NCBI GenBank assembly: GCA_014239555.1
Contig: JAAZYR010000006.1
Coordinates: 1-64,000 of the forward strand
Direction of reading: 5' to 3'
Source: Acidimicrobiales bacterium
GTDB taxonomy: Bacteria > Actinomycetota > Acidimicrobiia > Acidimicrobiales > Poriferisodalaceae
Length of the DNA: 64,000 nt
Below the pieces are notes generated by a model that was given only the letters and a program-made list of their open reading frames with translations, had not been told where the DNA came from and did not search any database. How positions within the stretch are numbered: the first letter of the stretch is position 1; each line of letters opens with the position of its first letter. The translations under genes and the position numbers were made by a program. This document shows positions 50,680 through 58,337 of this stretch, one piece after another.

Positions 50680-51237
50680 ATGAATCGAGCACTGTTGGTT
50701 GGCATAGATCTGGCGGCAGTGCTTGTCTTGGTCTTTTGCCTGTATTTCCCGCGCAATCGAAGACGGGACATGGTCGTTGCCCTTTTAGGAGTCAACGTCG
50801 GTGTGATGGCTATAGCCACCGCGTTCACGCATGTAGAAGTCAATCTTGGGCTTGGGCTAGGGCTCTTTGGAGTGCTGTCCATCATCCGGTTGCGGTCCTC
50901 AGAGTTAGGTCAACAAGAGATTGCCTATTACTTCTGCTCTCTAGCGTTAGGTCTCCTAGGCGGGGTTCAGTTTGAGCCAACGTACGTGTCCCCGCTTCTG
51001 ATGGCAGCCGTTCTGGTGACGCTCTGGCTTGGTGACCATCAAGCGCTACTTCGACGGCATTTTCACCAAAATATGATTCTCGATAGGGCGTACACGGACA
51101 ACGGCGAGTTGATTCGAGTTCTAGAGGAGTTGTTGGGCGGAACTGATCAGGTTTCAGTGCGTCGCGTGAGAATTCGACGGGTTGACCTGGTTAACGACAG
51201 CACCAGTGTCGATGTCCATTACCGAATGAAGTCATGA
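50680..51237 (+). CDS. DUF4956 membrane protein
   Basis: A 185-aa protein with about four membrane helices in the first 120 residues and a soluble C-terminus. GLGLGLFGVLSIIRLRSSELGQQEIAYYF is the DUF4956 hallmark (GVLSIIRLR). The function of the family is unknown, but it is regularly encoded beside VTC-domain and CotH proteins, as here. AGAGGA is the ribosome site and the TGA overlaps the VTC start (ATGA at 51234). Confidence 0.9.
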   Translation: MNRALLVGIDLAAVLVLVFCLYFPRNRRRDMVVALLGVNVGVMAIATAFTHVEVNLGLGLGLFGVLSIIRLRSSELGQQEIAYYFCSLALGLLGGVQFEPTYVSPLLMAAVLVTLWLGDHQALLRRHFHQNMILDRAYTDNGELIRVLEELLGGTDQVSVRRVRIRRVDLVNDSTSVDVHYRMKS

Positions 51238-51986
51238 CATTTTGGTTTGAGTCGTTAGTGGAACGGTTCCCTGCCATTGATGTCGAAGGTATGGACAGCC
51301 TCGCTGCTCTCGAACAGCGCTTCGATCGGAAATACATCGTCAGCGAAGAAGAAGCGAACAATTTTTTCTCAATGATGCCCGGTTCCCTGACTGCATTGGA
51401 AATAGACGGGAAACGGTCGTTCGCATATGAATCTTGGTATTTCGATACCGCGAATCTGGAGTCATTTCGCGCCACGGCTCACCGCCGCAGAAGGCGTTGG
51501 AAGGTGCGGACCCGAACGTATCTGGATGCCAAGAAATCTATGGTGGAAGTGAAGCTTCGCGACCAGCGTGGACAAAGTGTGAAACGTCGTCTCCCAGAAG
51601 ATTTTTCGTTGGCCCCGAACTTGACGATGAAAGGTGCGCAGTTCGTAAACGAGGTCTTGGGTAGAGAAGGCTTGGCCGCGACGCTGACATCGACTCTGCA
51701 GACCTCCTACGAACGCATATCGGTTGTTGATGTTGAGAACGGGGCGCGTTTAACCGCAGATTTGGGAGTGAAATGTCAATCGGTCGTCGGGAAAGAAGCG
51801 TTGATAAAAGGCGTGGTGATTGAAACGAAATCTTTGCGCGGCCCTGGCCCCATAGATCGTGCGTTGTGGCGACGTGGTCATCGGCCAGTCCGACTCAGCA
51901 AATATGCGACAGGCATGGCTGCAGTTCATAACGAGCTGTCGCGTAATAAGTGGCATCAAACCATCAACCAACACTTCAGGAGTTGA
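51234..51986 (+). CDS. VTC-domain (polyphosphate polymerase-like) protein
   Basis: A 250-aa protein with the CYTH-like VTC tunnel fold: EQRFDRKYIVSEEEANNF, YESWYFDTANLESF, RRRRRWKVRTRTYLDAKKSMVEVKLRDQRG, and VIETKSLRGPGPIDRAL. The basic residues and the ExK pattern of the strands are those that bind triphosphate and polyphosphate in yeast Vtc4. Whether bacterial members make polyphosphate is not settled. It is coupled to the DUF4956 gene. Confidence 0.9.
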   Translation: MTFWFESLVERFPAIDVEGMDSLAALEQRFDRKYIVSEEEANNFFSMMPGSLTALEIDGKRSFAYESWYFDTANLESFRATAHRRRRRWKVRTRTYLDAKKSMVEVKLRDQRGQSVKRRLPEDFSLAPNLTMKGAQFVNEVLGREGLAATLTSTLQTSYERISVVDVENGARLTADLGVKCQSVVGKEALIKGVVIETKSLRGPGPIDRALWRRGHRPVRLSKYATGMAAVHNELSRNKWHQTINQHFRS

Positions 51987-52210
51987 GCCGTCCCGACCTG
52001 CTGGTTAGGGGTATTGACGGAGTCGTATGCAGCGGCGCATCTCGTTCCGAAGTTTCACACGACGGCTCTGGGTGGAACGTGGAACTTTGGCCCAATCTAA
52101 CTGGGGTTTAGTGGCCCCAAGCAAGGAGGCGCGTCATCGCATTTGTCACTATCGTTACCGTAGTAAATTTGGACGAATTGCCTGCTGACGCAAGGGAAGA
52201 GGATCGAAAT

Positions 52211-52654
52211 ATGGTTGAGACCGCCGGTACAACGAGTATTGATATCAAGGTGAGTCCGGAAGCGGTTTACGCGATTTTGACGGACTTGACGCGCATCAGC
52301 GAACTCAGTCCAGAGTGCTACAAAGCTGAATGGGAGGGCGACTCGGCGGGACCTGCGGTGGGCGCTACATTTCGGGGCTACAACCAAAACGGAGACCAGA
52401 AGTGGGACATGGGTTGTGTCGTTGTGACGGCCGACCCGGGCAAAGAATGGGCGTTCGAGGTCCCTGCTGACGATGGTCGCGGATCAACTTGGCGATACGA
52501 AATCGAGTCAACCGATAACGGCTGTCGGGTCACCGAGAGCTTCGACTCTCCAATTCTTGATGGAGAGTTTTTCCAAAAAATGAATCGACACAAGTTGCTG
52601 TTGGAGAACATCGATCGGACGTTGTTGAACCTCAAAGCCGTCGCAGAGGCCTAG
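52211..52654 (+). CDS. SRPBCC-family (START-like) protein
   Basis: A 147-aa protein with the Bet v 1/START-like plan: SIDIKVSPEAVYAILTDLTRISELSP, a central beta sheet (GATFRGYN, WRYEIESTDNG) and a long C-terminal helix (NRHKLLLENIDRTLLNLKAV). Such proteins bind hydrophobic ligands in a central cavity, and this polyketide-cyclase-like form is common in actinobacteria. GAGG upstream supports the ATG at 52211. It is a single-gene unit convergent with the acyl-CoA dehydrogenase gene. Confidence 0.88.
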   Translation: MVETAGTTSIDIKVSPEAVYAILTDLTRISELSPECYKAEWEGDSAGPAVGATFRGYNQNGDQKWDMGCVVVTADPGKEWAFEVPADDGRGSTWRYEIESTDNGCRVTESFDSPILDGEFFQKMNRHKLLLENIDRTLLNLKAVAEA

Positions 52655-52712
52655 GTCGCTGGGATAGGCCCTGTACACGTTGCGATTGACAGTTAAATGA
52701 GATCCTGTGTCG

Positions 52713-53909
52713 CTAACCCGTTTTGTTTTGAGTCCAGCTGTTTCCGGACTGAACGTCGATGTCGTGAGGCAACCCCAAAACTCGCTCGGCGACAATGTTG
52801 CGTTGAACTTCGCTGGTTCCCCCTCCAATGGTGAGTGCTGGCGAAAATAAAAATCCGCCGTGCCAACTCTGCCAACCCTCGACTGCGGATTGTGTACGCG
52901 GAAATTCGGCGGGCTGTCCAAGGGGCCCCGTGTTAGTCAGCATGCCTTGGGTTCCCATGAGGTCCTTAGCGAGGCGCATTACGTTTTGGCCGTGTTCGTC
53001 GGCGAGCGCTTTACGAACTGAGGCTTCAGGGCCTGGCTGTCGTCCTTGGAGTTGAGAGGTGAGCGTGCGAAGGCGAATGAGTTTCAGCACCTCACTTTCA
53101 ATGTGTAGACGTGCCGCCCGGTCGCGTAACACCGGATCTTTTACCCCTCCGGCGCTGCGCACCACATCTAATAGGTCAGTTGCGCTCGGACCACTTCCCC
53201 AGAGCGCGCCCTCACCCGACAAAGAGACTCTCTCGTTGCCTAACGTGACTTTGGCCAGTCGCCATCCGTCGTTCTCTTCGCCAATGCGGTTATCAACCGG
53301 TAATTCCATATCAGTGAAGAAGGTCTGGTTGAAAGAATATGCAGTGGTCATGTCGACAATGGGTCGAAGCTCAAGTCCTGGCGCATCCATCGGGCATATG
53401 AAATATGAAACGCCTCGATGCTTTGGCACGTCGGGGTCTGTGCGGGCAATGAGAATGCCGAACTTGCTTCGATGAGCGCCTGACGACCAGATCTTTGAAC
53501 CGTTCACGATGTAACGATCGCCATCTCGAACAGCTCGTGTTGCAAGATTCGCCAAATCTGAGCCGCTATCGGGCTCGCTGAAGAGCTGACACCAGACCTC
53601 TTCTCCGGTCAGAATCGGCCACAGGTAACGTTCTTGCTGTTCGGATGTTCCGCCGAACAGAATCGTCGGGCCAGCCCAGCCGAGCCCTATTCCGCCGGCG
53701 GCTCTTCGCACTCCAGCGTTCGAAAGTTCCTCGTCGATAACGAGTTGGTGAATTGGGTCGGCCGCTAACCCGTATGGTTTGGGCCAGTGTGGAGCGACAT
53801 AGCCTGCCGCAGCTAACGCTTCTTGTGTGGGATCTCCGTCGTGTCGACGTAACCAGTCGCGTATTTCTAGGCGCCGAGGGTCGTCGTCCGCCGGCCAATC
53901 AAAGTCCAT
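52713..53909 (-). CDS. Acyl-CoA dehydrogenase
   Basis: A 398-aa dehydrogenase: EEVWCQLFSEPDSGSDLANLATRAVRDGDRYIVNG, then KIWSSGAHRSKFGIL (FAD and acyl-CoA contacts), and the C-terminal GGGTSEVQRNIVAERVLGLP. The long N-terminal helices (AAAGYVAPHWPKPYGL) match FadE-type actinobacterial enzymes. The ATG at 53909 is decided by a TATTCT box; the open frame continues 159 nt upstream without family sequence. It lies head to head with a second acyl-CoA dehydrogenase gene, a common arrangement for heteromeric enzymes. Confidence 0.93.
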   Translation of the reverse strand: MDFDWPADDDPRRLEIRDWLRRHDGDPTQEALAAAGYVAPHWPKPYGLAADPIHQLVIDEELSNAGVRRAAGGIGLGWAGPTILFGGTSEQQERYLWPILTGEEVWCQLFSEPDSGSDLANLATRAVRDGDRYIVNGSKIWSSGAHRSKFGILIARTDPDVPKHRGVSYFICPMDAPGLELRPIVDMTTAYSFNQTFFTDMELPVDNRIGEENDGWRLAKVTLGNERVSLSGEGALWGSGPSATDLLDVVRSAGGVKDPVLRDRAARLHIESEVLKLIRLRTLTSQLQGRQPGPEASVRKALADEHGQNVMRLAKDLMGTQGMLTNTGPLGQPAEFPRTQSAVEGWQSWHGGFLFSPALTIGGGTSEVQRNIVAERVLGLPHDIDVQSGNSWTQNKTG

Positions 53910-53915
53910 CGTTTG

Positions 53916-53921
53916 AGAATA
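53916..53921 (-). promoter_or_regulatory. -10 box (TATTCT) of leaderless acyl-CoA dehydrogenase gene
   Basis: TATTCT lies 7-12 nt before the ATG at 53909, with no ribosome site. Confidence 0.55.
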
Positions 53922-54117
53922 GGTGGCCTTCGGTTCGAAATGGAAGGAGTTGGGTCGCGAAAAGTACAAGCCAGATCTGTGGCATTTTGATCCAGACGAG
54001 GATTGAATGAGTTGTGGGTCTAGTTCGGCGGACGTTCTTCTATTAGTTCTGGCGTCAAACTGGGCCATAACTGCGTAATGTGAACTCAGTTTGCAACAGC
54101 CCAGAGGAGAAGCAGCC

Positions 54118-55365
54118 GTGGAGGATTACAGCGCCGAAGCAGCAAATTTTCGAGCTGATATCAAAAAATTCCTTGGAGAGAACCTCCCAGAAGCCTGGAG
54201 CGGCATGGGTAGCTTCTCTCCCGATGAACGCTCAACATTCGTGGCTAATTGGCGACGCACGTTATCGGAACATCAACTCCTCGCTGTTGCTTGGCCCCTT
54301 GAATACGGGGGAGCGGGCCTGAGCCAGATGGAACGGACCGTTCTGGCGGAGGAATTAGTTGAGGCAGGAGTCCCAAGTGGCTCCGACAACGATATTTTTT
54401 CTATCGGAATGATCGGCCACACCATTATCGAATGGGGGTCTGACGAACAGAAAAATCATTACCTTCCCCGAATACTTGACGGAACTGACGTGTGGTGTCA
54501 GGGGTATAGCGAACCGAACTCGGGCTCAGATTTAGCTTCTTTAGCGACTCGCGCTGAACTTGACGGAGATGAGTGGGTGATCAACGGGCAGAAGATCTGG
54601 ACCTCGCAAGGTCACAACGCGAACTGGATTTTCGTGCTGTGCCGCACGGACCCTTCGACGGTGAAGCATGCAGGGATTTCGTTTCTTCTCTGCCCAATCA
54701 ATCAACCCGGGGTAGAGGTTCGCGCCATCGTCAATGCTTCCGGCCACCATGACTTCAATGAAGTGTTCTTTAGCGACGCTCGTGCCCCTCGAGAGAATGT
54801 GCTTGGGGGAGTCAACAATGGTTGGGCTGTCGCGAACACCTTGTTGGCGTATGAACGCGGCGACGATGCCACAACTAATGGCATTCGATACGGCGAAGAA
54901 TGGCAGCGACTAGTCGATGTGGCCAAAGAATACGGAAAGCTCAGCGATGCTCTCATGCGACAAAGATTCGTGAAGGCATACACGACAACCCAAATAATGA
55001 AATTCATGGGTCTGCAAACCGTCGCCCGCTCACTTCGCGGATACAGCCAAGGACCTGAATCGTCTCTTAATAAACTTCTCTGGTCGGAGCATCACAAGCG
55101 GTTCACTGAACTGGCGATGGATGTGATCGGGATGGATGCAACGGCCCCCTCCGGCCGAGATTCTGCTACGGGAGTCGGCGTGGATGATGTGGGCGCACCG
55201 TATTCGTCGCAGGCATGGGTGACCACTTTCGTGGGTGCGCGCCCTGGGTCGATTTACTCCGGCAGCAATGAAATTCAACGAAACATTGTTGGTGAACGGG
55301 TCCTAGGGCTGCCCAAAGAACCCCGAGCCGATGTTGGACCCTGGAACGAGACCAAACGTTCTTAA
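54118..55365 (+). CDS. Acyl-CoA dehydrogenase
   Basis: A 415-aa dehydrogenase similar in plan to its divergent neighbour: DVWCQGYSEPNSGSDLASLATRAELDGDEWVINGQKIWTSQGHNANWIFVL, and SIYSGSNEIQRNIVGERVLGLP at the end. AGGAG about 8 nt before the GTG at 54118 decides the start. Together with the gene at 52713 it could form a heteromeric FadE, as in sterol catabolism of mycobacteria; this is inference from the pairing. Confidence 0.93.
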   Translation: MEDYSAEAANFRADIKKFLGENLPEAWSGMGSFSPDERSTFVANWRRTLSEHQLLAVAWPLEYGGAGLSQMERTVLAEELVEAGVPSGSDNDIFSIGMIGHTIIEWGSDEQKNHYLPRILDGTDVWCQGYSEPNSGSDLASLATRAELDGDEWVINGQKIWTSQGHNANWIFVLCRTDPSTVKHAGISFLLCPINQPGVEVRAIVNASGHHDFNEVFFSDARAPRENVLGGVNNGWAVANTLLAYERGDDATTNGIRYGEEWQRLVDVAKEYGKLSDALMRQRFVKAYTTTQIMKFMGLQTVARSLRGYSQGPESSLNKLLWSEHHKRFTELAMDVIGMDATAPSGRDSATGVGVDDVGAPYSSQAWVTTFVGARPGSIYSGSNEIQRNIVGERVLGLPKEPRADVGPWNETKRS

Positions 55366-55442
55366 AAACTGCCCCGTAGGGGGAATCTTCAAATGCAAAT
55401 ACCTGTGCCAAACAGATGGCTTGACTGGGGTCGGAGCAACTA

Positions 55443-55853
55443 ATGGGATTTTCCGAAGCATCGGGACCCGACAGGGCGCTTTCATCGGATGAGCGGCCAT
55501 TCGACCACACCCCAATCTCGCTTAACGACCTCCCAGAAACGCCGACGCGAGATCGGAACATAGCTGCAACGGCCTGGGACCAGGCGCCTGGCGTGTTGCT
55601 GACACTAGGAGAGGATTTGAGTGGAAAACCTGAAGCGGCGTTCAAAAGACGAATCTTTGGGTGGTTGCTTTGGCGTGCAGGACCAACACGCGGTCCCTGT
55701 CGTTATTTGGCGTTGGATCCGGCCGATTTGACAGATTTTTATGTATTTGAGTTGGGAGATGAGCAAGCCGCAGGCGGTAAAGGTCCCGACGGTGAATGGC
55801 ATTGCCGTTTTCGAGCCTGGAAAGAGGCCCTGCGTGACGCTCCTCGCGTCTAA
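55443..55853 (+). CDS. Conserved-looking hypothetical protein (136 aa)
   Basis: A soluble acidic protein. The middle (AATAWDQAPGVLLTLGEDLSGKPEAAFKRRIFGWLLWRAGP) and the end (CRYLALDPADLTDFYVFEL, then CRFRAWKEALRDAP) look like genuine coding sequence, with the Trp-rich centre perhaps a binding surface. No family is recognised. It lies 77 nt after the acyl-CoA dehydrogenase gene on the same strand and may be co-transcribed. Confidence 0.65.
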   Translation: MGFSEASGPDRALSSDERPFDHTPISLNDLPETPTRDRNIAATAWDQAPGVLLTLGEDLSGKPEAAFKRRIFGWLLWRAGPTRGPCRYLALDPADLTDFYVFELGDEQAAGGKGPDGEWHCRFRAWKEALRDAPRV

Positions 55854-55990
55854 TCGTCGGATTCGCCAACCGGGAGGGAATGATATCGTTAAAACAGATC
55901 ATAACATTCTTTAAATACTATTAAAGTGATGACCAATGGGTAACTTAGAGCAGGTAGAATGTGGGCGTCCCCTAACATCGGAGCAACGCC

Positions 55991-56095
55991 ATGAAACTCT
56001 TTCGGCGTCCACCCAAATTAAAACCCGGATCTTTCTGGGATGATCAAGTCGAGCGTCGGCTCGCAAACGTGTGGCTACAGACCTTCGTTCGGTAG
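55991..56095 (+). CDS. Orphan 34-aa basic small protein
   Basis: The frame encodes 34 residues: a basic start (MKLFRRPPKLKPG), then FWDDQVERRLANVW and LQTFVR, an amphipathic helix by eye. GGAG lies 7 nt before the ATG, TAGAAT (55955-55960) could be a -10 box, and a strong hairpin with a T-run follows 35 nt after the stop. A complete transcription unit around a tiny frame supports it as real. It shows no RiPP leader or toxin motif that I know. Otherwise the 55854-56199 interval holds only this unit. Confidence 0.55.
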   Translation: MKLFRRPPKLKPGSFWDDQVERRLANVWLQTFVR

Positions 56096-56129
56096 TCCCG
56101 CCTTCGAATCATAATTCCTGAAACTTGCT

Positions 56130-56164
56130 GAGCCGCTCCCGAATGGGGCGGCTCAAGCGGTTTT
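56130..56164 (+). terminator. Rho-independent-like terminator
   Basis: GAGCCGCTCC, a 5-nt loop and GGGGCGGCTC form a 10-bp stem (one wobble pair), followed by a TTTT run at 56161. It closes the small-protein unit at 55991. Confidence 0.75.
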
Positions 56165-56199
56165 CGTGGGCTAAGTCTTTGAAAGCGAACTCACCAAGA

Positions 56200-57234
56200 T
56201 CATTCTCCTACGTTCGGGTGCAAACGGGGGCTAACGTCCTGAGCGAACTTTGTGAGGGAGTCGTTCATAACTGAAGGAGCCAGTCCCGGAGGACCGCCCC
56301 AAGTCACCAAATCCGTTATGCCGTTACTAGTAATAAGTTCTTGTAGCTCGGCGACACAATGATCTGCGTTACCCACCGTCCACACAAGAGGATTTAATGG
56401 GATTGGTGCTCTTGCCGCTTTTGGGACCGATCGGCTCGCCACCTCCGATTTGTGATCTTGGCTTGCCTTTATCAATCCGACGTACACATCACGTCGATAC
56501 TGCTCTGCAGCGGCTACGGGCTCCCACTCTTTGTCCGGATCGTCGGTGACGAAGACCCCTCTGATTAACCCGACCCGGCGATCACTGATATCTCCCACCG
56601 CTTCCTTCCATGGATCAATGGTCAATGACTTCGGCCCCTGGGGAAGTAGATGGGTTCCGAATGCGGCTGCCCGTCTGGCTCCGGCGGGACTGGTAGCGGC
56701 GAGCCATAGTGGCGGCCCGCCTTGTTGAACTGGATCTGGGGTGACTCGAAGGTCTGAGAATCGATACCTTTTGCCTTCAAAATTGAATGCCTCGCCGCTC
56801 CAGGCCAACTTAAGAACCTGGAGGGTTTCTTCGGTCAGCGAAACCCGGCGACTAATGGGGATGTCGAATCCTTGGAATTCGTGCGAGGCGTATCCCATGC
56901 CTGCGCCTAGCTCCATTCGACCGTTGGAGATGTTGTCGAGAATTGCAAGGTCTTCGGCGAGGCGAATGGGATGCCTAAACGGCAAAAGACAGATATCGGT
57001 CGAAAACTTCATGTGGGTCGTTCTTGATGCCGCCGCCGCCGCAACTGGAACGAAGTTAGGTAAATAGCCGTCAGGAATGAAGTGATGCTCGGTGAACCAA
57101 CAGAGATCTAACCCAAGTTGTTCAGCATGTTCGATCTGTTCGAAAGTCTCGCCGTATACCTGGGGCATCGTTATCTCACTTCCCTGAGGACAACGAAAGT
57201 CATGGACGATGCCGAAGCGCAACGATGGAGTCAT
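56200..57234 (-). CDS. LLM-class (luciferase-like) flavin-dependent oxidoreductase
   Basis: A 344-aa luciferase-like barrel protein: LRFGIVHDFRCPQGSE, DLCWFTEHHFIPDGYLPN (the conserved TEHH), FSTDICLLPFRHPIRLAEDLAILDNISNGR and GAGMGYASHEFQGF. It is the third of its class in the window and nearer to the one at 20359 (both keep EHH) than to the one at 17264. Cofactor FMN or F420 is not decided. A TAGCTT box indicates a leaderless start at 57234. Confidence 0.9.
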   Translation of the reverse strand: MTPSLRFGIVHDFRCPQGSEITMPQVYGETFEQIEHAEQLGLDLCWFTEHHFIPDGYLPNFVPVAAAAASRTTHMKFSTDICLLPFRHPIRLAEDLAILDNISNGRMELGAGMGYASHEFQGFDIPISRRVSLTEETLQVLKLAWSGEAFNFEGKRYRFSDLRVTPDPVQQGGPPLWLAATSPAGARRAAAFGTHLLPQGPKSLTIDPWKEAVGDISDRRVGLIRGVFVTDDPDKEWEPVAAAEQYRRDVYVGLIKASQDHKSEVASRSVPKAARAPIPLNPLVWTVGNADHCVAELQELITSNGITDLVTWGGPPGLAPSVMNDSLTKFAQDVSPRLHPNVGE

Positions 57235-57240
57235 AAAAGC

Positions 57241-57246
57241 AAGCTA
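57241..57246 (-). promoter_or_regulatory. -10 box (TAGCTT) of leaderless LLM gene
   Basis: TAGCTT lies 7-12 nt before the ATG at 57234 with no ribosome site. Confidence 0.5.
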
Positions 57247-57340
57247 ACTGGGTCCAGGTACGCCGTGCAGGCGAATGCCCTAACTCGTATCACGGCATTG
57301 GGTAACGAACCGTGGTCCACTCAGATCCTGTCTCGGGGGA

Positions 57341-58243
57341 CTAGCTAACGTCCGGAGCGAGACCGCGCACGACAAAGTCTGCTTCCTCCTCAAGGAACCG
57401 GATCGTCGCGAGAACGTCTTCGTCAGCAAAGCCATTGTCGCGATATTGCTCAAGCAACTGTTGAGTGCGCCGTCCCATCGGCACAGGGACTTCGAATTCT
57501 TCGGCTAGGTCCACTGCCAATCCGATGTCTTTGCAGGCTAAAGAGTTGGTAAAAGAGGGAGCTAAACGGTCGCGCAGAATTGCTCTGGTGCCACTGTTCC
57601 AAACGAAACTCGCGCCGCTGCTTGCTTCGACAACTTCGCGCAAGATTCTGGGATCTACGCCGGCCTTTGCGCCAAGTAGCAGAGCCTCGGTGGTTCCCAT
57701 CATTCCAATGAAGGCCAGCATGTTGTTGACTGCCTTGACGACGTTCCCAGCGCCAGCGTCGCCACACCTCACGACCTTCGCCCCAAAAGTCTCCAGCAAC
57801 GATTGGCATCTGGCAAAGGCTTCCTCAGATCCGCCAACCATTACGGCGAGCGTTCCTTTGCGTGCGCCGTACACGCCTCCAGATACGGGCGCGTCAAGAA
57901 AATCAATGCCTCGCTCTTTTCCTTCATCTGCGAGATGACGACTCAAGGATGGAGAGCTAGTGCTCAGATCGACCACGGTGGTCCCAGCGGCCATTACATC
58001 GAAAAGACCGCCATCCCCTGAAACGACTTGCTCAACATCGCTAGGCATTGGCAACGACAAAAACACAACTTCGGCGCCCTCCGCAGCGTTCGAAGCTGAA
58101 GCTGCCCTCTGAGCGCCTAACTCGACTACCCGTTCCAATGATTGCTCATTGAGGTCGAAGGCTCGTAATTCGTGTTTGGCTGCCACTAAATGGGTGGCTA
58201 TTGGGCCGCCCATATTGCCCACACCAATAAATCCGACACGCAT
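57341..58243 (-). CDS. Beta-hydroxyacid dehydrogenase (3-hydroxyisobutyrate DH family)
   Basis: A 300-aa NAD(P)-dependent dehydrogenase: GFIGVGNMGGPIA (Rossmann motif, about residues 4-16), FLDAPVSGGVYGARKGTLAVMVGG (substrate-binding DAPVSGG), and the catalytic Lys in GAGNVVKAVNNML. The C-terminal helical domain is complete. It oxidises a 3-hydroxy acid or reduces the semialdehyde. GAGGGG about 6 nt before the ATG at 58243 selects that start among three candidates. The fused CoA-transferase gene lies just upstream on the same strand. Confidence 0.92.
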   Translation of the reverse strand: MRVGFIGVGNMGGPIATHLVAAKHELRAFDLNEQSLERVVELGAQRAASASNAAEGAEVVFLSLPMPSDVEQVVSGDGGLFDVMAAGTTVVDLSTSSPSLSRHLADEGKERGIDFLDAPVSGGVYGARKGTLAVMVGGSEEAFARCQSLLETFGAKVVRCGDAGAGNVVKAVNNMLAFIGMMGTTEALLLGAKAGVDPRILREVVEASSGASFVWNSGTRAILRDRLAPSFTNSLACKDIGLAVDLAEEFEVPVPMGRRTQQLLEQYRDNGFADEDVLATIRFLEEEADFVVRGLAPDVS

Positions 58244-58337
58244 GTTCATCCCCTCGCCAATGGTCACCAGTATTAACGATTTTTGCGAGCAACGAGCGCA
58301 AGCCTTGCGTCATCGCCCAAGAGGCGCAGAACTGGAG

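Noticed and set aside
55991-56095. 34-aa peptide as a RiPP precursor
   Set aside because: No modification enzyme, transporter or typical core/leader split lies nearby.
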